A stretch of DNA of 64,000 nt from the IMG/VR virus record IMGVR_UViG_3300032315_000979, positions 44,688 through 108,687 of that record. One strand, given 5' to 3'. A program made the position numbers and the translations under genes. The DNA is from a virus. Shown piece after piece: positions 51,776 through 58,610 of the stretch; the stretch's first letter is position 1; each line of letters starts with the position of its first letter. The notes under the pieces are model-generated. The model was not told where the DNA came from. It ran no database searches and saw only the letters and a list, made by a program, of their open reading frames with translations.

Positions 51776-52603
51776 ATGACATTAGAAATTGAACAACAGA
51801 ATATTGAAATTGATAGAGAAGATATTGATTCGTGGTGTCCAATGTTTGGGCTTCCATGTTATGATAGGTCATTGACTGAACCTTTCTTTATGTCTTTCAT
51901 GAAGACCGTAATGTACCTAAAAGAAATCAATTGCAAATTTGCAGTGAGTACGATTACTGATTCACTTATCAATAGAGCTAGAAATAACCTTGTTGCTAAG
52001 TTTATGGCTAATCCACAGTTTACTCATTTGATTTTTCTTGATGTTGATCTTGCGTTTAGACCTGAAGATATCGTAAAGCTTCTTTGGCATGATAAAGAAA
52101 TCATTACTGGATCTTATCCGATTAAGGATATCAACTGGGATAAAGTTGTAGAACATGTTGACAAAGGTGTTCCTGCAAAAGAATTGGCAAAGAAATCAAC
52201 AAGGTTTGTGGTAAATCCTGTTCGTGCTGGAAATAATACAATTGAAACAGATAATGGTGCAATTGCTGTTCATGATGCTGGTACTGGTTTTATGTGCATT
52301 AAGAGATCGGTTATTGAAAAGCTTATTGAGGCATACCCTGAATTAAAGTTTAATGATGATACAGGTTCAATGAATGATGAAGAAAAGAACTGGACATATG
52401 CTTTCTTTAATTCTTATGTAGATGATGATGGTAGATTTGTATCTGAAGATTATGGATTCTGTAGGTATTGGCAAAAGCTTGAAGGTAAAGTTTGGGTTGA
52501 TCCAGCAATTGAGATTCAGCATTTAGGTAGGTTTAACTATGAAGGAAATATGATGGATTACCTAATCTCTATTTCCCAAAAACCAGCTGAAATTCAGGAA
52601 TAA
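51776..52603 (+). CDS. GT-A type glycosyltransferase
   Basis: A 275-residue cytoplasmic enzyme of the type found in many large phages. It has an N-terminal CKFAVSTITDSLINRARN, the metal-binding FLDVDLAFRPEDI (about 88-100), a DAGTGFMCIKRSV segment (about 168-180) and SEDYGFCRYW (about 223-232) as the probable catalytic acid region. This is the fourth glycosyltransferase in the window, and it has its own promoter and terminator. Acceptor unknown: virion proteins or DNA are possible. Confidence 0.75.
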   Translation: MTLEIEQQNIEIDREDIDSWCPMFGLPCYDRSLTEPFFMSFMKTVMYLKEINCKFAVSTITDSLINRARNNLVAKFMANPQFTHLIFLDVDLAFRPEDIVKLLWHDKEIITGSYPIKDINWDKVVEHVDKGVPAKELAKKSTRFVVNPVRAGNNTIETDNGAIAVHDAGTGFMCIKRSVIEKLIEAYPELKFNDDTGSMNDEEKNWTYAFFNSYVDDDGRFVSEDYGFCRYWQKLEGKVWVDPAIEIQHLGRFNYEGNMMDYLISISQKPAEIQE

Positions 52604-52655
52604 CATAAAGACCATAACTGGTTAAAAAACATATACTAAAAATTGATAAAATATT

Positions 52656-52703
52656 GGCTAAAAGATGCTTGGTGATTCATTAGGTAATCTTTTAGTCAAT
52701 TTT
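52656..52703 (+). terminator. Rho-independent terminator ending the glycosyltransferase gene
   Basis: GGCTAAAAGAT (52656-52666) pairs with ATCTTTTAGTC (52687-52697), 11 pairs with one G-T, 20-base loop, followed by AATTTTTT. Confidence 0.72.
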
Positions 52704-52723
52704 TTATTTCACGATAGACGCTT

Positions 52724-52763
52724 AGTAATATTACACTTGTAACATTACACCTGTAATATTACA
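52724..52763. repeat. Three tandem copies of a 12-base palindrome at 14-base spacing (operator/iteron candidate)
   Basis: AGTAATATTACA at 52724, TGTAACATTACA at 52738 and TGTAATATTACA at 52752. The last is a perfect palindrome; the others differ by one base each. Regular 14-base spacing suggests cooperative binding of a dimeric protein. Confidence 0.7.
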
Positions 52764-52776
52764 GCCTCACCCTGCG

Positions 52777-52792
52777 ATCTAAAATTTTAGAT
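52777..52792. repeat. Perfect 16-base palindrome
   Basis: ATCTAAAATTTTAGAT reads the same on both strands, and AGATC recurs at 52801-52805. It could be a binding site for a dimeric regulator or part of an unwinding element. Confidence 0.55.
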
Positions 52793-52942
52793 AAAAAATT
52801 AGATCATTCGTGATAGCTTTTCTCGCCTATTCTCTGATCAATAAAAAAATCTCATTTTTCTTTTTTCTCAGGTTTTTTCTTACCAATTCTGCCGATAGCA
52901 TTATTATCCAATGCGTGAGACATATCCAAAAACAATTTATAT

Positions 52943-52972
52943 ATATATTCATATTTCTAAATATGAGTATAT
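52943..52972. repeat. Long AT-rich dyad
   Basis: About 14 pairs around CATATTT-CT-AAATATG, with one T-G mismatch pair. The two-base centre argues for a DNA-level dyad (protein site or cruciform) more than an RNA hairpin. It lies 50 bases before the first gene of the small-gene block. Confidence 0.5.
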
Positions 52973-53023
52973 CTTTGCGCATTTGTACCAGATAAAAAAT
53001 CAGATAAAGAATAGGATTTTGTT

Positions 53024-53437
53024 ATGAGTAATTCTACTTTTGGTTCATTAGTTGGACATATCGTTCAAGATAAAAATAAATGTTACGGTAAGGTAACGGA
53101 AATTCGTGAAGTTACTATTGACAATAGTAATGTATTTATTGCGTTATTAGATACGGGTAAGGCTATAAAATTGTCTATTCTCGCTAAAATGTTTGCGCAA
53201 AGTAATTTGTATTTGCGTAGGCGTGGTGATGAGTTTATTGTTTATGCTTTTACTAAAGATGCGCATGTATCTAAAGCAAAATTTGGTCCTCAGCGTAAGC
53301 GTATTGTTTCGCCTTGTGTTACGGGTAATATAAACAATACAGCAACTATTGGTGATGAGACAATAAATATCACTTCACATATTAGTTCTGGTAATCCAGT
53401 TTATTATAATAAACAAACAATGGGAGAAAGCAAATGA
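53024..53437 (+). CDS. Unknown protein, first gene of the small-gene block
   Basis: A 137-residue protein with a beta-rich N-terminal half (FGSLVGHIVQDKNKCYGKVT, VFIALLDTGKAIKL) resembling a small barrel, then a basic segment (KAKFGPQRKRIV) and a polar C-terminus. It follows the control region directly and is likely the first gene transcribed from it. No family recognised; early expression and a regulatory or anti-host role are possible on position alone. Confidence 0.58.
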   Translation: MSNSTFGSLVGHIVQDKNKCYGKVTEIREVTIDNSNVFIALLDTGKAIKLSILAKMFAQSNLYLRRRGDEFIVYAFTKDAHVSKAKFGPQRKRIVSPCVTGNINNTATIGDETINITSHISSGNPVYYNKQTMGESK

Positions 53438-53649
53438 CAATGGAAGAAATTTACGATAATGTAATTACTAGCCTAAACGAATTGTATAGGCAAAAGTATA
53501 AAGGTTTGATAACCTTTACTGAATTTGCTAATCAACAACAAATAGTATTACTTGAGTTTAGTAATAACATCAAGCATAGTGTTCATCAAAAGATTGATGA
53601 AGATATTCAAGAATCTTATTTATTAAAAATAGAAAGTGAGTTACAATAA
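53434..53649 (+). CDS. Small helical unknown protein
   Basis: A 71-residue, mostly helical protein (EEIYDNVITSLNELYRQKYK, then EDIQESYLLKIESELQ). It overlaps the previous gene by four bases and the next by one (TAATG), which supports co-translation. No motif allows a functional guess. Confidence 0.55.
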   Translation: MTMEEIYDNVITSLNELYRQKYKGLITFTEFANQQQIVLLEFSNNIKHSVHQKIDEDIQESYLLKIESELQ

Positions 53650-54029
53650 TGGAATTTGAAATTGTAGATGCTTCAGTAATTGAATTGCCTAAGACATTGA
53701 CTAACTTTGAGATTTCAGGTGAACTTGAGTTTGAAGTTATTGATGCAGATGAGGTTATCGTTACTGAACGCAAAAAGAAAATAGAAGCGTTTTTCCCTTA
53801 TGGTTCATATTCAAAAGAAAGAACATATAGGACTTACTGGGAAGATAATGATCAAGATTTTCTTATGTCATTAGTTAGCGTTAAGGTTCAACGAATGAAT
53901 AGGAAAAAGCAAGAAGTTATTCTTGACGATATTCGTGAGTTTAGACTTTTGAAGAAAGTTGCTCGTGAACAATTGGTTGAGAGTTTTACTAATGTTGGTT
54001 ATAACTTTAGTGTTTACGGAGAGGAATAA
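53649..54029 (+). CDS. Unknown protein, acidic then basic
   Basis: A 126-residue protein. The first 40 residues are acidic with two similar strands (FEIVDASVIELPKTL and FEVIDADEVIVTER), suggesting an internal duplication. The rest is basic and helical with FFPYGSYSKERTYRTYWED and VKVQRMNRKKQEVI. It is adjacent to both neighbours without a gap. Not recognised. Confidence 0.55.
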   Translation: MEFEIVDASVIELPKTLTNFEISGELEFEVIDADEVIVTERKKKIEAFFPYGSYSKERTYRTYWEDNDQDFLMSLVSVKVQRMNRKKQEVILDDIREFRLLKKVAREQLVESFTNVGYNFSVYGEE

Positions 54030-54212
54030 ATGGAATATAAAGATCAACTATTAGATGAGCTTGAAAAATTATCAAGCCTTTTAGATATACCTTTTGCTCG
54101 CAGAAGGGATTATCGTTGGATTATGCGTAATGTTGCAATAAACAATACGGATGATAAAAAGATAAAAAAAGTAATTAGCATTTGTCAACTACTAATGAAA
54201 GATGAAATCTAA
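54030..54212 (+). CDS. Small helical unknown protein
   Basis: A 60-residue charged protein (DQLLDELEKLSSLLDIPFAR, RDYRWIMRNVAINNTDD) directly after its neighbour, with an upstream GGAGAGGAA site. Its last 11 bases overlap the next gene. No family recognised. Confidence 0.52.
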   Translation: MEYKDQLLDELEKLSSLLDIPFARRRDYRWIMRNVAINNTDDKKIKKVISICQLLMKDEI

Positions 54213-54477
54213 TATGCCTTATAAAGATACAGATGGTATTTATAAATACTATTGCGCAAAAGGAACAAATGCAATTTCATTTTTGCGTAATACTGAAGAT
54301 GAAGTTCATAGGAAAGCATATGAAATTGCAAATGATGAATTTCTTAAACTTGAGAATCGGATTAGTGATTATGAAAAACTAATCAAGCAATATCGTAACG
54401 ATATAAATGATCTTCATAAGATTATTCAAAATCTAAACAAAGAAATCCGAGAAATGAAAGAAGGAATAAATGGCTAA
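54202..54477 (+). CDS. Coiled-coil protein
   Basis: A 91-residue protein. The first third is folded-looking (DGIYKYYCAKGTNAISFLRN) and the rest is a long heptad coiled coil (LENRISDYEKLIKQYRNDIN, DLHKIIQNLNKEIREM). A dimerisation or scaffold role is likely; target unknown. Overlaps both neighbours. Confidence 0.55.
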   Translation: MKSNMPYKDTDGIYKYYCAKGTNAISFLRNTEDEVHRKAYEIANDEFLKLENRISDYEKLIKQYRNDINDLHKIIQNLNKEIREMKEGING

Positions 54478-54691
54478 TTGCATATATTGTTTGTCGGAAT
54501 ATATTGATGAGCGATATGAAGCAGGTTATGAATACTGCTTAGATGATAAATGCCAAAAGATTGGGCTTGATGTTTCAGAACGGGAATTTAGAAAGATTTA
54601 TACTCCTGCTTTGCTTCACAAATCTAATTACTTTTGGGTAAAAAAAACAGAATTAAAAACACTAAATGTAAGAGCCGACCTATTAGGATAG
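54470..54691 (+). CDS. Small Cys-containing protein (possible zinc ribbon)
   Basis: A 73-residue protein with CIYC at residues 4-7 and two more Cys (Cys23, Cys28; YCLDDKC), spacing that could bind one zinc. The C-terminal half is basic (REFRKIYTPALLHKSNYFWV). It overlaps the upstream gene by eight bases. One of several small potential zinc proteins in the block. Confidence 0.55.
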   Translation: MANCIYCLSEYIDERYEAGYEYCLDDKCQKIGLDVSEREFRKIYTPALLHKSNYFWVKKTELKTLNVRADLLG

Positions 54692-54705
54692 AAAGAGGAA
54701 TTGAA

Positions 54706-54897
54706 ATGTTTTGGTTTGAAGAAAACGAAAAAAGAAATAATCACCCTGCAATGAAAAATGCAAATAAACTTACTCGTGAAAATCATGAGAAAGTTGCAAT
54801 TTACGATTGGGCATTGGATCTGGATTTGAATCCAGATTGGAAAACATGGCAGAATGAAATAAATGATTACTTCGGTAATTCAGGATGGAATAGGTAA
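54706..54897 (+). CDS. Small unknown protein
   Basis: A 63-residue protein. ATG 54706 is chosen because AGAGGAA precedes it at good spacing; an earlier in-frame ATG at 54634 lies inside the upstream gene and has no ribosome site. The sequence is rich in Trp and Asn (MFWFEENEKRNNHPAMKNAN, DLNPDWKTWQNEINDYFG). It overlaps the next start by one base. Confidence 0.52.
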   Translation: MFWFEENEKRNNHPAMKNANKLTRENHEKVAIYDWALDLDLNPDWKTWQNEINDYFGNSGWNR

Positions 54898-55274
54898 TGG
54901 ATACAATTATCTTAACAAAACACGATTGGGTTGAATGTGACGGTTGTGGTGAAAAAATACCTCCCGTATTCTGGAATAGAACATTTAACAAAGAAACAAA
55001 AACATATTCAAATGATGAGACTATGGAATTTACTTTTGAAGGTAGAGAGCCTGACCTTATTGTAGAACAAATAAGTCAAGGTTTGACTTTTGAATTGTGT
55101 GGTGGTTATGGTGAGTTTTTTGATTGCATGTCAGAAGATGATGTAATTAAAATAACTGCTTGTCATGAATGTATGATAAAAATGTTCAATTTATTTCATA
55201 GTAAAACTAAGCATTTGCGTGGTCTTCATCCTTCGGATAAGACTGGCGATATGTGTTGTGAATGGGGTTGGTAA
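54897..55274 (+). CDS. Zinc-binding unknown protein
   Basis: A 125-residue protein. CDGCGEKIPP near the start and CHECMIKM in the second half make a probable zinc site; more Cys occur at the end (GDMCCEWGW). The centre is acidic and beta-rich (FEGREPDLIVEQISQGLTFE). Starts and stops overlap neighbours by one base on both sides. No named family. Confidence 0.55.
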   Translation: MDTIILTKHDWVECDGCGEKIPPVFWNRTFNKETKTYSNDETMEFTFEGREPDLIVEQISQGLTFELCGGYGEFFDCMSEDDVIKITACHECMIKMFNLFHSKTKHLRGLHPSDKTGDMCCEWGW

Positions 55275-55405
55275 TGGATTTTCAATGTCAAGAATGTTTT
55301 GAATATTTTGAAGAAGGTGTTATGCCTTGCCCTATTTGTGGAAGTGAAGTTGTGATTCCAGTTGATTTTATTAGTTCTCAAACTGATTGGGATGATGGTT
55401 ACTAA
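55274..55405 (+). CDS. 43-residue zinc-ribbon protein
   Basis: A very short gene beginning at the overlapping ATG of a TAATG junction. The product carries two Cys-x2-Cys pairs (CQEC at residues 5-8 and CPIC at 20-23), a minimal rubredoxin-like knuckle, followed by a short acidic tail. Zinc ribbons of this size often bind RNA polymerase or other proteins. Conserved coupling to neighbours supports it. Confidence 0.6.
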   Translation: MDFQCQECFEYFEEGVMPCPICGSEVVIPVDFISSQTDWDDGY

Positions 55406-55474
55406 ATGGATCACATTTTGCTTTTAGCAATGCTTTTATTGATATTCACAATTTTAATTAAGGATAAATTATGA
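55406..55474 (+). CDS. 22-residue single-pass membrane peptide
   Basis: A tiny gene immediately after the preceding stop. The product, MDHILLLAMLLLIFTILIKD plus two residues, is almost a pure membrane helix with a basic tail. Its stop overlaps the next start (ATGA). Such peptides are usually missed; it could act on the membrane during infection. There is no Shine-Dalgarno of strength, so translation may depend on coupling. Confidence 0.42.
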   Translation: MDHILLLAMLLLIFTILIKDKL

Positions 55475-55593
55475 GCAAATATGAATGGGTAAAGAGAGAT
55501 CAAGAAATAAGCTATTTATATACCAAAGAAAAAGGTTGGGTTGAAATAGTAAAAGAAGAATACTGGACATTATTAGAAATAGGAGAGGAATAA
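55471..55593 (+). CDS. 40-residue unknown protein
   Basis: A short gene starting within the stop of the membrane peptide, with TTAAGGATAAATT upstream. The product is charged and aromatic-rich (MSKYEWVKRDQEISYLYTKE, then GWVEIVKEEYWTLLEIGEE). No family recognised. The end contains the ribosome site (AGGAGAGGA) of the next gene. Confidence 0.5.
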   Translation: MSKYEWVKRDQEISYLYTKEKGWVEIVKEEYWTLLEIGEE

Positions 55594-55594
55594 C

Positions 55595-55915
55595 ATGTTA
55601 GATTATTTAAATTTAGGACCAACACCTACAAATGAAGATTGTGCTCAAGTTGGTAGTCCTGATTTTGAAAAAAGAGCAAATAGGCAATTGGATGCATATA
55701 AAGCTCAACTTGAGCGTATGTTTCCAGGATTAGAAACACATAAGAGTATGGAATTTAAAAAGATGTGGTTTCCACATGATTTTGGTTCATATGGTGAAAT
55801 TGTAATTGTTTATGATGCTGATAACGAATTGGAAGCAGCAACAGCAATTGAAATTGAATGGAATACCCCAACTTTTTGGGATGATGAAGCAATGAAAGAA
55901 TTATTCGGTGTATAA
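55595..55915 (+). CDS. Unknown protein
   Basis: A 106-residue acidic protein with a strong AGGAGAGG site. The N-terminus (LNLGPTPTNEDCAQVGSPDF) leads to a helix (RQLDAYKAQLERMFPGLE) and a beta region (HDFGSYGEIVIVYDADNELE) plus C-terminal helix. Similar short proteins with a GPTP-x-x-E-x-C-A-Q-V-G opening occur in phage accessory regions, but I know no function. Confidence 0.55.
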   Translation: MLDYLNLGPTPTNEDCAQVGSPDFEKRANRQLDAYKAQLERMFPGLETHKSMEFKKMWFPHDFGSYGEIVIVYDADNELEAATAIEIEWNTPTFWDDEAMKELFGV

Positions 55916-55934
55916 AAACAATCAGGAGAAGATA

Positions 55935-56090
55935 ATGAATAAATGTAAAGTATGCAATACAACAGAAAATATTATTTATAGTGGAGTTGACGCTTTTATG
56001 TTGGGTCAAGAAACTACAGAAAATATTTGTTATCCATGTGCAAATGAACAATATACAAATCAAACAAGCAATAAAGAGCTAGTAAAATGA
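55935..56090 (+). CDS. 51-residue zinc-ribbon protein
   Basis: ATG 55935 follows CAGGAGAAG; an upstream in-frame ATG at 55908 lies in the preceding gene and is less likely. The product has CKVCNTTENI and CYPCANEQ, two Cys-x2-Cys knuckles typical of a small zinc ribbon. It overlaps the next gene by four bases. Confidence 0.55.
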   Translation: MNKCKVCNTTENIIYSGVDAFMLGQETTENICYPCANEQYTNQTSNKELVK

Positions 56091-56557
56091 AAAAAGTAAA
56101 TGACGATACACTAAAGATTCTATCAGAATATATCCATGATGCAGTTGATATTGATTTTGATATGGGTCAAGCAATAGCATATGGTGTTATGGTAAATAAC
56201 AATTTGACTGTGCAAATAGAACAAATTGCATCTGATGGTGATATTTACGATATGCTTTATGATAATCCAGCACTTGTTGCTCAGGTAAAAAATTATGATT
56301 TTATTACTATTGCGACAACTGGTTGGGCTGCACCTATTACTGATGATACAGATACTGATAATGAAATAGCTCCATCTAAGCATCCAAAAAGGCGTAGAGT
56401 TCGTCTTTTAGTTTCGGCTAATACCCATCTTCAATTTGCAAGTTCTATTTCATTTAGTGATGATTTAGAGAATCCAGTTTATGATTACGGTGACGCTAGA
56501 GGTCAGCTTGCAGAAGCAGTTAAGGAATTGATGATTGCAGGAATTGAGGTTCAATGA
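56087..56557 (+). CDS. Unknown protein
   Basis: A 156-residue acidic protein with helical N-terminus (DDTLKILSEYIHDAVDIDFD), an Asp-rich loop (ITDDTDTDNEIA) and a basic strand region (KRRRVRLLVSANTHLQFAS). I have seen this general type in accessory regions of phages, without a function. It overlaps neighbours by four bases on either side. Confidence 0.52.
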   Translation: MKKVNDDTLKILSEYIHDAVDIDFDMGQAIAYGVMVNNNLTVQIEQIASDGDIYDMLYDNPALVAQVKNYDFITIATTGWAAPITDDTDTDNEIAPSKHPKRRRVRLLVSANTHLQFASSISFSDDLENPVYDYGDARGQLAEAVKELMIAGIEVQ

Positions 56558-57246
56558 GTGATTTTGTTTCAGATATTGAAAAGTATGCAAAAATGGCAAC
56601 TGAAAAACCCCAGGATTTTGGATACTGGGGTAATTCAGATATGTTTGATACTTGGGGTTTTACTAATATTGATCAGAATAGAGATTCTGATCCATTAGAA
56701 AAAGCAAACTTCAAATATATTACTGAAGAGTTGATGGGTCTTTTCCCTGAAGATTATAGAATTGAAACTTATAATCATTGGGCTGTAGGTTCAGTTGACA
56801 GATTAGTTTGTCGTGTTTATGAAGATGATACAGATAAAAAAGTTATTGCATCTTCATTCTTTTTAGCAATGGAATGGTTAGACAAACTAAATGACTATCC
56901 AGTTGCTGATGAAGAAACATATAACAAAATGATTGATGATGACAATATTGACAGTATTGTTTTTTGGAATTACCTTAATCCTGGCTATGTAGATATTGAT
57001 AATAGTCCAGATTGGGCTTCTGAAGTTTATCATGAATTAGACATAAATATGGGTGTTGATGTCAGATATTCAGGCTTTAAAGATAATGATATCTTAATGG
57101 CAATCTACCAGCTTCAGATTTGGAGTCCAGAATTGTTTATGGAATGGTATGCATTTTGTGACCAAAATGGATTAGAACGACCTCCATTTACGGCTAATGA
57201 AATATCTAAGTATGACAAATCACAACCAGTATTGGAGTTTGAATGA
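56554..57246 (+). CDS. Unknown acidic protein
   Basis: A 230-residue protein rich in Asp, Glu, Trp and Tyr (YWGNSDMFDTWGFTNIDQNR, NYLNPGYVDIDNSPDWASEV). Highly acidic, soluble and without known catalytic residues. Acidic proteins of this kind sometimes mimic DNA or block host proteins, but that is only a possibility. It overlaps both neighbours by four bases. Confidence 0.52.
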   Translation: MSDFVSDIEKYAKMATEKPQDFGYWGNSDMFDTWGFTNIDQNRDSDPLEKANFKYITEELMGLFPEDYRIETYNHWAVGSVDRLVCRVYEDDTDKKVIASSFFLAMEWLDKLNDYPVADEETYNKMIDDDNIDSIVFWNYLNPGYVDIDNSPDWASEVYHELDINMGVDVRYSGFKDNDILMAIYQLQIWSPELFMEWYAFCDQNGLERPPFTANEISKYDKSQPVLEFE

Positions 57247-57494
57247 TAGTAACAGCAACAAATCTAAATTCATCAATGCTTGAAAAATTAACTTACGAAC
57301 GAGATAATGATTCAATGTACGGTGAATTATCAGTTCTGTTTAAAACAGGTACTACATATTATTATGAACAAATATATGCTGATGATTTTAATAAATTAAT
57401 AAATACTCCAGGTTCAACTCCTGGAAAACAATTCAAAGCAATTATTGAGCAAAAATATACACATTATGACAAAGCAAACAAAGGAGAGTACTAA
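57243..57494 (+). CDS. KTSC-like domain protein
   Basis: An 83-residue protein. The pattern NSSMLEKLTYERDNDSMYGE, LSVLFKTGTTYYYEQIYADD, FNKLINTPGSTPGKQFKAI follows the KTSC domain: an initial Ser near a strand, L-x-V-x-F-x-x-G, Y-x-Y, and a Gly-containing turn before F-x-x-x-I. The family's name-giving residues are not all kept. The KTSC domain is associated with phage proteins and lysyl-tRNA synthetases, with unknown function. Confidence 0.58.
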   Translation: MIVTATNLNSSMLEKLTYERDNDSMYGELSVLFKTGTTYYYEQIYADDFNKLINTPGSTPGKQFKAIIEQKYTHYDKANKGEY

Positions 57495-58102
57495 TGCCAA
57501 ATCATTGCAATAATAAATTAGGTATTACTGGGTCAACTGAAGATATTAAAATCTTTATTAAAACCGTTGAAAACAACGGTTCAGATAAAGAAGATAATCC
57601 ATATGAATTATTTGCAAATCTATTGCCAATGCCAAAAGAATTAGAAGGAACGACATCATCATTTGGAAAAGAAAACAATATAGATTTAGTTGATAAGTAT
57701 GGTCATGATAATTGGTATGATTGGTGCAATGCTAATTGGGGAACTAAATGGGGTGATTATAGTTTGACAACAAGTGGTATTAGTCATAAGAAAAAATATG
57801 CGTATTCAACACTTGAAAATGGTGAAACAGATTATGAGAACCCAGTTGTGACATTATCTGGAGAATCAAGTATTCATTTTGAATATGATACTGCTTGGGG
57901 TCCAGGTTGTGATGAATTAGCAAACGGAATTGTAAATAGGTTTCCTAAACTGAGTGGTTTTATTTCATATGAAGAACCAGGAATGGGATTTGCTGGGCAA
58001 TTGATATTTGCTGAAGGTGAAATTAAACAACATGATCAATGGGAATTTCATCAAACTTATGATGATGTAGAAGACATTGACTTTGAATTATACGGAGAAT
58101 AA
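57494..58102 (+). CDS. Api92-like protein (DUF1281-type)
   Basis: A 202-residue protein. The opening MPNHCNNKLGITGSTEDIK, the middle NLLPMPKELEGTTSS and YGHDNWYDWCNANWGTKWGD, and the later YDTAWGPGCDELANGIVNRF and SYEEPGMGFAGQL fit the Api92/DUF1281 family with a ferredoxin-like fold, common in phages and plasmids. The conserved N-W-C-N-N-x-L start is here PNHCNNKL. Its function is not established. It overlaps the KTSC-like gene by one base. Confidence 0.75.
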   Translation: MPNHCNNKLGITGSTEDIKIFIKTVENNGSDKEDNPYELFANLLPMPKELEGTTSSFGKENNIDLVDKYGHDNWYDWCNANWGTKWGDYSLTTSGISHKKKYAYSTLENGETDYENPVVTLSGESSIHFEYDTAWGPGCDELANGIVNRFPKLSGFISYEEPGMGFAGQLIFAEGEIKQHDQWEFHQTYDDVEDIDFELYGE

Positions 58103-58104
58103 TA

Positions 58105-58593
58105 ATGGGACTAGACAATATACCTAAGGAATATCCATGTATTGATGTTGCAATTAAAGATCATGATGGTCGTATTGATTGCAATGAAACACAAGCTTGT
58201 GGTAAATGTACATGGAAGAATGAATATGAATCTAATCCAATGGTTAAATATTCAGTTCCAACAACAGGAATTATGGGAACTGATTGTTGGTATAGAGGTA
58301 AATATGGAAATGGACTATTATCTATGCTTGACGGTGTAGATGATATGTGGCATGAATCTTCACTTGGCATTTCATTTTATGGAAATGGTTTTGCTAATGG
58401 TGATGAAGGTATTAGCTCAGATGAGTGTTTTCATATGGCTAATATAATGAAAGATAACACAGAGAAGTTTGCATTTAATGCTAAGCAATTACATCCAGAT
58501 AATTATGAGGAATTCATTAAGGATTGGATGTACGCAACTTGGTGGTTAGAATTTGCAGGTGAATTTTGTGAAGGTTCAGCAATTTGGTATTAA
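58105..58593 (+). CDS. Unknown Cys- and Trp-rich protein
   Basis: A 162-residue protein. The N-terminus PKEYPCIDVA and CNETQACGKCTWKNEY holds four Cys that could bind metal. Later parts (GTDCWYRGKYGNGLLSMLDG, ATWWLEFAGEFCEG) are rich in aromatic and Gly residues. It may be related to other accessory phage proteins of the same length, but I cannot name a family. Confidence 0.52.
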   Translation: MGLDNIPKEYPCIDVAIKDHDGRIDCNETQACGKCTWKNEYESNPMVKYSVPTTGIMGTDCWYRGKYGNGLLSMLDGVDDMWHESSLGISFYGNGFANGDEGISSDECFHMANIMKDNTEKFAFNAKQLHPDNYEEFIKDWMYATWWLEFAGEFCEGSAIWY

Positions 58594-58610
58594 CTAACAA
58601 AGGAGATTAA

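Larger units (their letters stand above)
52604..53023 (+). promoter_or_regulatory. AT-rich non-coding control region, possible origin or operator-promoter region
   Basis: No credible gene is present in these 420 bases. In order it holds a terminator hairpin (52656-52703), three tandem palindromes (52724-52763), a 16-base perfect palindrome (52777-52792), ATCA-TTCG-TGAT (about 52803-52814), long A/T runs (52840-52880), and a long AT dyad (52943-52972). It separates the terminase/glycosyltransferase block from the small-gene block. The downstream gene starts at 53024 after AGGATTTTGTT. Confidence 0.6.

Noticed and set aside
52810-52995. 61-codon open frame in the non-coding region
   Set aside because: It encodes a Phe/Ile-rich sequence from A/T runs, lacks a ribosome site and overlaps the dyads; most likely chance.
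57405-57425. T-arm-like sequence CCAGGTTCAACTCCTGG
   Set aside because: It resembles a tRNA T-arm but lies within the KTSC-like gene, and no acceptor, D or anticodon arm could be formed around it.
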